DNA of 12,083 nt, from contig CADCJP010000020.1 in NCBI GenBank assembly GCA_902801805.1, forward strand, positions 1 to 12,083, given 5' to 3'. Made by a program: the position numbers and the translations under genes. This document shows positions 8,095 through 12,083 of this stretch, one piece after another. Each line of letters begins with the position of its first letter. Positions within the stretch are counted from its first letter, which is position 1. The notes under the pieces were generated by a model. The model had not been told where the DNA came from and made no database searches. It saw nothing but the letters and a program-made list of their open reading frames with translations. The stretch comes from an uncultured Erysipelotrichaceae bacterium (GTDB lineage: Bacteria > Bacillota_I > Bacilli_A > RFN20 > CAG-826).

Positions 8095-8162
8095 AGGCGC
8101 ATTATTCTCCTATTTGTTCTCGAGTATTCTCATTAATTAAACAATTAAAAGTTCGATAACTG

Positions 8163-8192
8163 CTAAAAAAGGTTAGGACTTAGCCCAACCTT
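8163..8192 (-). terminator. Rho-independent terminator of the phosphatase lipoprotein gene
   Basis: On the minus strand AAGGTTGGG (8192-8184) pairs with CCTAACCTT (8177-8169) around CTAAGT, with one G-U pair, followed by six U (8170-8165). It starts seven bases after the stop codon. The 70 bases from here to the GH3 ATG hold the GH3 ribosome binding site (AGGAG, 8111-8107); I see no convincing promoter hexamer pair there. Confidence 0.88.
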
Positions 8193-8198
8193 AGTTTT

Positions 8199-9527
8199 TT
8201 ATTTTTCGATCATTGTCTCTCTGATTGTATCCAACGTTTCAGTAGGAACATTACAACCAAGATGTAATAAGTTGTAGATATTTTCTTTTAATGGAGCGTT
8301 TTCATTATATGCATATCCATTAGTGGTATCTGTCTTCACAAAGTTAATAAGATTACGCCAGTGGTCATATTGATGGTCACGTAAGTGACTTCTAATGTGT
8401 TCGTTATTAATTGAACTATAAGATGTTAATTCAAAATCGATAACTAAGTCAGAATAACTGACACCTAACAAACCATTGATTAAGAAGGCTAATGTACCAG
8501 TTCTATCCGCACCACCATAGCAGTGATAGTAAATTGGTTTTTTGTCAGCTTCTTTAATGTGTTCAAAGATCTTTGCAACTGTTTGTCTAGCTTTAGCTGG
8601 GTTTGTCGCACCTGTACCATCTTTAGAGAACGTTTCGTTATAGGACTTGATAGCGAGCATTTCATAAGCGATGTCGCCTTCTTTTGAGAAAGCACAGTTA
8701 TCTTTAACAGCTGGATATTTATCACCAATGTCGCCTGTACCTCTTAAGTCGATTTCGATACCACCGACCATACCCATGTCTTCTCTAAAGATTTTCTCGC
8801 TATCTTCGGTTGCGGTTAAAGAGTGGTCACCCCATGTTTTGATGGTGATTTCACCACCTCTATAGATGAGGCCTTGTTTCACTCTTTTACCAGAATCAGT
8901 CATAAAGCCACCATTATCACGGACATTGAATAATGGACGAGCACTGATCCAACGGACATAATCACCTGTGGTAAATGTACCAACTTCGGATTCTTCGTTA
9001 TTGGCTTCTACTTTCCAATAATATTTTGTATTAACAAAAAGATTTTTCACGTTAATTGATGTCTCATTTGTGACATATGTTTTAGCGTTTTCAAAGTTTT
9101 CGTTATCACTAACTAATACTTTGTATTGTTCGGATTCGTGGCCTTCGACAACATTAAAGACTAAGTCAACACCGGTGTTTTTATCACTGCGATCTGGAAC
9201 TTGGTTTTTAACAGTGCTGTTTTTACCGTTTACTTCACCAGTATCAAGATAGATTCTTTCTTCATCTTTCTTGCTACCTTCATCGATATCAATACCATCC
9301 GCACCATAAAGGTCCCAGATTTTATAAATATCTCCACCTTCGGCTTTATATTGTTGTTCTTGTTTCTTCATATCGTCGATGTATTGTTTGACGTTAGAAG
9401 TGACCATTGTGACGTTTTCAACATCGTTTAATCTAATGTTATATTCTTTCTTTGGTGCATGATTTTGACAGGCGGCGAGTAACGCAACCATAGACAAAGA
9501 AAAAATCACAAATTTACTATTTTTCAT
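8199..9527 (-). CDS. Lipoprotein with Fn3-like region and tyrosine phosphatase-type domain
   Basis: A 442-residue exported lipoprotein expected to dephosphorylate a phosphoester substrate outside the membrane. The lipobox LLAAC gives lipidated Cys20. Residues about 21-115 are a polar charged region without recognised domain. Residues about 117-187 look like a fibronectin type III-type beta sandwich (YKVLVSDNENFENA, TKYYWKVEAN, GTFTTGDY). The C-terminal domain (about 195-440) belongs to the Y_phosphatase3-like (PF13350-type) tyrosine/dual-specificity phosphatases: NVRDNGGF (201-208) and GLIYRGG (219-225), IDLRGTGD (259-266), and the P-loop HCYGGADRTG with nucleophile Cys336 and Arg342 (CX5R). 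Asp341 inside the P-loop is usual in this group. The start is supported by GAGAGG before the ATG. It has its own terminator and a candidate promoter. The catalytic class is well supported; the substrate (phosphotyrosine, phosphoserine or another phosphoester) is not. Confidence 0.88.
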   Translation of the reverse strand: MKNSKFVIFSLSMVALLAACQNHAPKKEYNIRLNDVENVTMVTSNVKQYIDDMKKQEQQYKAEGGDIYKIWDLYGADGIDIDEGSKKDEERIYLDTGEVNGKNSTVKNQVPDRSDKNTGVDLVFNVVEGHESEQYKVLVSDNENFENAKTYVTNETSINVKNLFVNTKYYWKVEANNEESEVGTFTTGDYVRWISARPLFNVRDNGGFMTDSGKRVKQGLIYRGGEITIKTWGDHSLTATEDSEKIFREDMGMVGGIEIDLRGTGDIGDKYPAVKDNCAFSKEGDIAYEMLAIKSYNETFSKDGTGATNPAKARQTVAKIFEHIKEADKKPIYYHCYGGADRTGTLAFLINGLLGVSYSDLVIDFELTSYSSINNEHIRSHLRDHQYDHWRNLINFVKTDTTNGYAYNENAPLKENIYNLLHLGCNVPTETLDTIRETMIEK

Positions 9528-9538
9528 AGTGTATACCT
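9528..9538 (-). promoter_or_regulatory. RBS leader of the phosphatase lipoprotein, AGGTAWWCANT type
   Basis: The coding strand reads AGGTATACACT directly before the ATG, preceded by GAG to give GAGAGG as Shine-Dalgarno core. It is the third member of the leader set shared with the lipoprotein genes starting at 1695 and 3172. Confidence 0.7.
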
Positions 9539-9554
9539 CTCTTGTGTTCGTTTT

Positions 9555-9583
9555 ATTATCAACAAAAAAGTCATTTATGAAAA
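9555..9583 (-). promoter_or_regulatory. Candidate promoter of the phosphatase lipoprotein gene
   Basis: On the minus strand a -35-like TTTTCA (9583-9578) and a -10 GATAAT (9560-9555) are 17 bases apart. The -10 is 5 of 6 to consensus, the -35 4 of 6. The -35 lies inside the loop and stem of the msrA terminator, so the two elements overlap. Confidence 0.35.
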
Positions 9584-9589
9584 ATGACT
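9563..9589 (-). terminator. Rho-independent terminator of msrA
   Basis: On the minus strand AGTCATTT (9589-9582) pairs with AAATGACT (9576-9569) around TTCAT, followed by a run of T. It begins 17 bases after the msrA stop codon (TAG, the only non-TAA stop seen in the window). Confidence 0.85.
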
Positions 9590-9605
9590 ATCTTGTTATA
9601 TATAA

Positions 9606-10094
9606 CTATTTTCTTTCTTCAGGCTTTAGTTTTGCCATATTAATGTGGCAATATCCTTGAGGATTCTTGTTTAAGTAATCCTGATGATATTCTTCCGCGG
9701 TGAAGAACTTATTGAGTTTTGTGACCTCAATTGCGTAGTTAGGATTTAATGTTTTTGTGAAGTAATTGAGAATGGAGAATTTATCGTTTTCATCGATGTA
9801 GTAGATACCTGTACGATATTGCACACCTTCATCTTCACCTTGTTTGTTAATGGAGTATGGATCAACGACACGAAGATATAGTTCTAAGATTTTTTCTAAT
9901 GAAATGATGTTTTCATCATAGATGATTTTCACTGTCTCACTAGCGTTATCTAAACCGTGTTTTAAATCTTCGTATTTAGGGTTATCTAAAGTACCATTGG
10001 CATAGCCAACTTCAGTTTCCATAATACCTTTAACTAAGGAGAAGTAATGTTCAACTCCCCAGAAACAACCACCCGCTAAATAAATCGTTTTCAT
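9606..10094 (-). CDS. msrA: Peptide methionine sulfoxide reductase MsrA
   Basis: MsrA reduces the S epimer of methionine sulfoxide in proteins and as the free amino acid, repairing oxidative damage. The 162-residue length is normal for a stand-alone MsrA without MsrB fusion. The catalytic motif GGCFWG places the nucleophile at Cys10. Other family blocks are EVGYANG (28-34), YLRVVDPYSINKQG (73-86), GVQYRTGIYY (90-99) and EEYHQDYLNKNPQGYC (134-149). Cys149 near the C-terminus could act as resolving cysteine. There is no signal peptide, so it acts in the cytoplasm. The ATG is directly upstream of the catalytic motif as in most homologues. No Shine-Dalgarno is visible before it, and an extended -10 ends six bases upstream, which suggests a leaderless transcript. 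It is a single-gene unit. Confidence 0.96.
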   Translation of the reverse strand: MKTIYLAGGCFWGVEHYFSLVKGIMETEVGYANGTLDNPKYEDLKHGLDNASETVKIIYDENIISLEKILELYLRVVDPYSINKQGEDEGVQYRTGIYYIDENDKFSILNYFTKTLNPNYAIEVTKLNKFFTAEEYHQDYLNKNPQGYCHINMAKLKPEERK

Positions 10095-10100
10095 ATTTAG

Positions 10101-10109
10101 ATATTAGCA
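10101..10109 (-). promoter_or_regulatory. Candidate extended -10 of msrA
   Basis: The minus strand reads TGC TAATAT, an extended -10, ending six bases before the msrA ATG. Transcription would therefore begin at or next to the A of the start codon. No good -35 is visible at the expected distance (TTTCCT, 18 bases upstream, is the nearest), which an extended -10 can tolerate. Confidence 0.45.
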
Positions 10110-10139
10110 AATATTTGTTAGTTTAGGAAACAATATACT

Positions 10140-12083
10140 TTAAGCCGGATAAACGGAGTTGTTACTCACTGGAGTGCCGTTAATGGTAAATGTATATCCA
10201 GTCGCGATATTGCTCACTTCTAAAGTTGTACCATTCATTTCAATGACTAAGGCAACAGTCATATAGTCATCACCACCATAGGTTGGAATGATTGTAAATT
10301 CATTTTCACCTGATGTTCTAGTGAATGTCGCCACATAGCTATTAACTTGTGGTCTAATGGAATTAAGAACGAATGACTCTGGAATATCTTCCACGGTGAC
10401 AGGTTCACCACCACATCTAACAGAGGTGATTGTCGTTGAAGTAGCATCACCGTTTTCATCTAATATCTCAGTTACCTGGATATCCCATTCCAAATAATCC
10501 GTCGTCAAAATATGCGTGTATATGACACGGGTACCAGTACTAGGCGGTAAGACTGCCGCAGTAGGAGGAGATGCCCCTGATGCCGGTTTCTCACTATAAG
10601 CGTATTGCGTAGCGAAATCGCCATCATAATTAATCGATGTTCCAGACACAGTGAAGTCAATGTCACCATCACTTGCTACACCAGCAGCGATAATGATCGC
10701 AAATGTTTCACCACCATCGTTACCTGCTACATCAGTAGCGTTAAAGTCGACACCTGCTGGGTATTTAAGGCCAGATTGGAAAGTGGTAATCGCATACGCT
10801 GTGATTTGGTCTTTGTTAGCTGCATTAGCGGCAATATCAAGGTACATCAAATAAGCACCAAAGTTCTTATTAGCAACTGTACCCAAGGCGTATTCACCTG
10901 GGTTAGTAGGAATTTCAAAATAGAAACCTTGGTGGAAGCCGTTTTGACCACTAGCGTAGGAATAGTCTTTAAGCCAACTCATATTAAATACGCTAGAATA
11001 ACTACTGTAATTTGTCGTGAATGTAGTTTTATTAATTTGATGGTAAGCACCATCAGCGTAGCCACCGTGTTCAACATCGTCTAATGGTGTCTTGGTATTT
11101 AAAATGTAAATCTTTTTAGGATTATATTTGTCGATTGAATATGGAATGCTATACATGCCGTTAGAGAATCTATAGATGTATGAGTGATATGGAACACCAT
11201 CACTATAAACTTCTTCAATTTCATAGATATCATCAATGGATGTACCATTTCTTTTAATCATATGAAGCGAGAAGAAACTATCGATTGTTGTAGCGGAACT
11301 ACCTTTATTACCATAGGCTCCTGCAAAGAAGTTGATATAGCCTTGTTCTTTAAGGTTAAAGTCAATAGCGTTTGCAGGCATTTCATAATTGGTATGTTCT
11401 TCACCATTGATCATGGCGTATCTAGCGTTGACAAGATAATTCTTGTTAATGGCCGCGGACATGAAGTGAAGACCATAAATGTTATTACCACCACTTAAAG
11501 TTTGTTCGACTTTACCTTTTGATTCTAGGTATTTAACAAAATGATTATCGTCATCATCGATTTGATGCAAACCAGTAGCGTCACGAGTCCAAACACTGTC
11601 CTCATTGAAAGCACCCGTATTACGGTCATAGTTTGTTAAGTTATCAGAGATGGTATAGAAAGACGCAATTCTGACGTTAGCATAGTCATAATAATCAGAT
11701 GCGGAAGTATAAGAAGATCCACCAACTATATAACCTGTATTAGTATCTTTAGCTTGCAAATCGTTATTACCATTTACAGTAATAGGCAAATATGTATTAT
11801 TTTGCTCGCTATAATCCATGCCAGTTGTGGTGTCTGTTACATGAACATCAGGACCATCAACATCAGGTAATTCTTCATTAATCATTTCGTAAGTTAAAGC
11901 GTTAGCAGCATTATAAGCAATCACTTCTAAATCCCACGCATCTTTATCTTCGACATATGCATTATAAGCAGCCCAAGCAGCTTGGTTAGCCTCATATGGA
12001 ACCCAAATGGCTTGGTTTTCATCATAAGCTTGCCAATCAAGATATGCTTGGTGAACGGAATAAACTTCAACCGTAGCGTTTCC
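10140..12083 (-). CDS. Large secreted or surface protein with W/Y decapeptide repeats (N-terminus outside window)
   Basis: The reading frame is open to the window edge, so the 647 visible residues are the C-terminal part of a longer protein. I do not recognise a family. Numbered from the edge, residues 11-50 hold a ten-residue repeat with Trp at 17, 27 and 37, each followed three residues later by Tyr, and NQA at 23-25 and 33-35. From about residue 54 the sequence becomes Asn-, Asp-, Thr- and Tyr-rich with many short beta-like segments and only one Cys in the whole visible part, typical of extracellular beta domains. A Pro/Ser-rich spacer (about 497-517) precedes a final beta-rich region of about 130 residues, ending in NNSVYPA. 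No C-terminal transmembrane helix, sortase signal or cell-wall-binding repeat is visible, so any anchor must be N-terminal. A GTG at 11924 is probably internal. No clear terminator is seen in the 45 bases before msrA. Adhesin, S-layer-like or carbohydrate-binding roles are possible but unproven. Confidence 0.75.
   Translation of the reverse strand, partial: GNATVEVYSVHQAYLDWQAYDENQAIWVPYEANQAAWAAYNAYVEDKDAWDLEVIAYNAANALTYEMINEELPDVDGPDVHVTDTTTGMDYSEQNNTYLPITVNGNNDLQAKDTNTGYIVGGSSYTSASDYYDYANVRIASFYTISDNLTNYDRNTGAFNEDSVWTRDATGLHQIDDDDNHFVKYLESKGKVEQTLSGGNNIYGLHFMSAAINKNYLVNARYAMINGEEHTNYEMPANAIDFNLKEQGYINFFAGAYGNKGSSATTIDSFFSLHMIKRNGTSIDDIYEIEEVYSDGVPYHSYIYRFSNGMYSIPYSIDKYNPKKIYILNTKTPLDDVEHGGYADGAYHQINKTTFTTNYSSYSSVFNMSWLKDYSYASGQNGFHQGFYFEIPTNPGEYALGTVANKNFGAYLMYLDIAANAANKDQITAYAITTFQSGLKYPAGVDFNATDVAGNDGGETFAIIIAAGVASDGDIDFTVSGTSINYDGDFATQYAYSEKPASGASPPTAAVLPPSTGTRVIYTHILTTDYLEWDIQVTEILDENGDATSTTITSVRCGGEPVTVEDIPESFVLNSIRPQVNSYVATFTRTSGENEFTIIPTYGGDDYMTVALVIEMNGTTLEVSNIATGYTFTINGTPVSNNSVYPA
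11934..12053 (-). repeat. Ten-residue W-x-x-Y-x-x-N-Q-A-x coding repeat
   Basis: In the reading direction the encoded units are WQAYDENQAI (12035-12006), WVPYEANQAA (12005-11976) and a degenerate WAAYNAYVEDKDA (11975-11937), then W again (11936-11934). HQAYLD at 12053-12036 before the first unit looks like the end of an earlier copy. More copies may lie beyond the window edge. Confidence 0.65.

Noticed and set aside
10533..10553. LPPSTG in the surface protein resembles a sortase signal.
   Set aside because: It is not LPxTG in register, it is internal in a Pro/Ser spacer, and no hydrophobic segment with a basic tail follows.
10605..11084. Plus-strand open frame of 159 codons.
   Set aside because: It lies wholly antisense to the surface protein, has a Cys- and Ile-rich composition typical of shadow frames, and no ribosome binding site that I could see.
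11922..11924. GTG as possible start of the surface protein.
   Set aside because: The frame stays open for 53 more codons to the window edge, the repeat continues across it, and no signal peptide follows the GTG. It is an internal Val codon.

Overview
The window comes from a low-GC bacterium using the standard code, most likely a Firmicutes (Bacillota) or Mollicutes-related lineage from an anaerobic, host-associated or metagenomic setting. Supporting signs are AT-rich codon choice, seven TAA stops and one TAG, TGG for every Trp read here, five tRNA genes that encode their own CCA end, short intergenic gaps with U-tract hairpin terminators, and several lipoproteins with a Cys-20 lipobox. The species cannot be named from the sequence.

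Layout. Positions 1-321 (+) hold the 3' end of glucose-6-phosphate isomerase and its terminator. A strong extended -10 promoter then drives a five-gene tRNA operon (Val-Tyr-Gln-Lys-Leu, 427-879), closed by a hairpin at 892-911 that also fits as terminator for the convergent minus-strand genes. Everything from 928 to the window end is on the minus strand. In transcription order from the right edge: a large secreted or surface protein whose start lies outside the window (12083-10140); msrA (10094-9606); a lipoprotein with an Fn3-like region and a CX5R tyrosine phosphatase domain (9527-8199); a 1134-residue membrane-anchored GH3 protein with inverted domain order (8094-4690); enolase (4566-3268); and a probable three-gene operon of lipoprotein, AlkD-type DNA repair protein and a second, related lipoprotein (3172-928). 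Most units are separated by a terminator and a recognisable or candidate promoter.

How it fits together. The left end and eno are glycolytic and tRNA housekeeping. Around them sits an exported set: three lipoproteins, one anchored GH3-family protein and one large repeat-bearing surface protein. MsrA and the AlkD-like protein are cytoplasmic damage-repair enzymes placed between them. I see no phage, insertion sequence, CRISPR array or clear defence system. The most notable points are a GH3 protein that keeps the nucleophile Asp but has lost several substrate-binding residues, a shared AGGTAWWCANT leader immediately before the ATG of all three lipoprotein genes, two divergent lipoprotein paralogues flanking an AlkD gene, a ten-residue W/Y repeat in the surface protein, and an msrA that looks leaderless.
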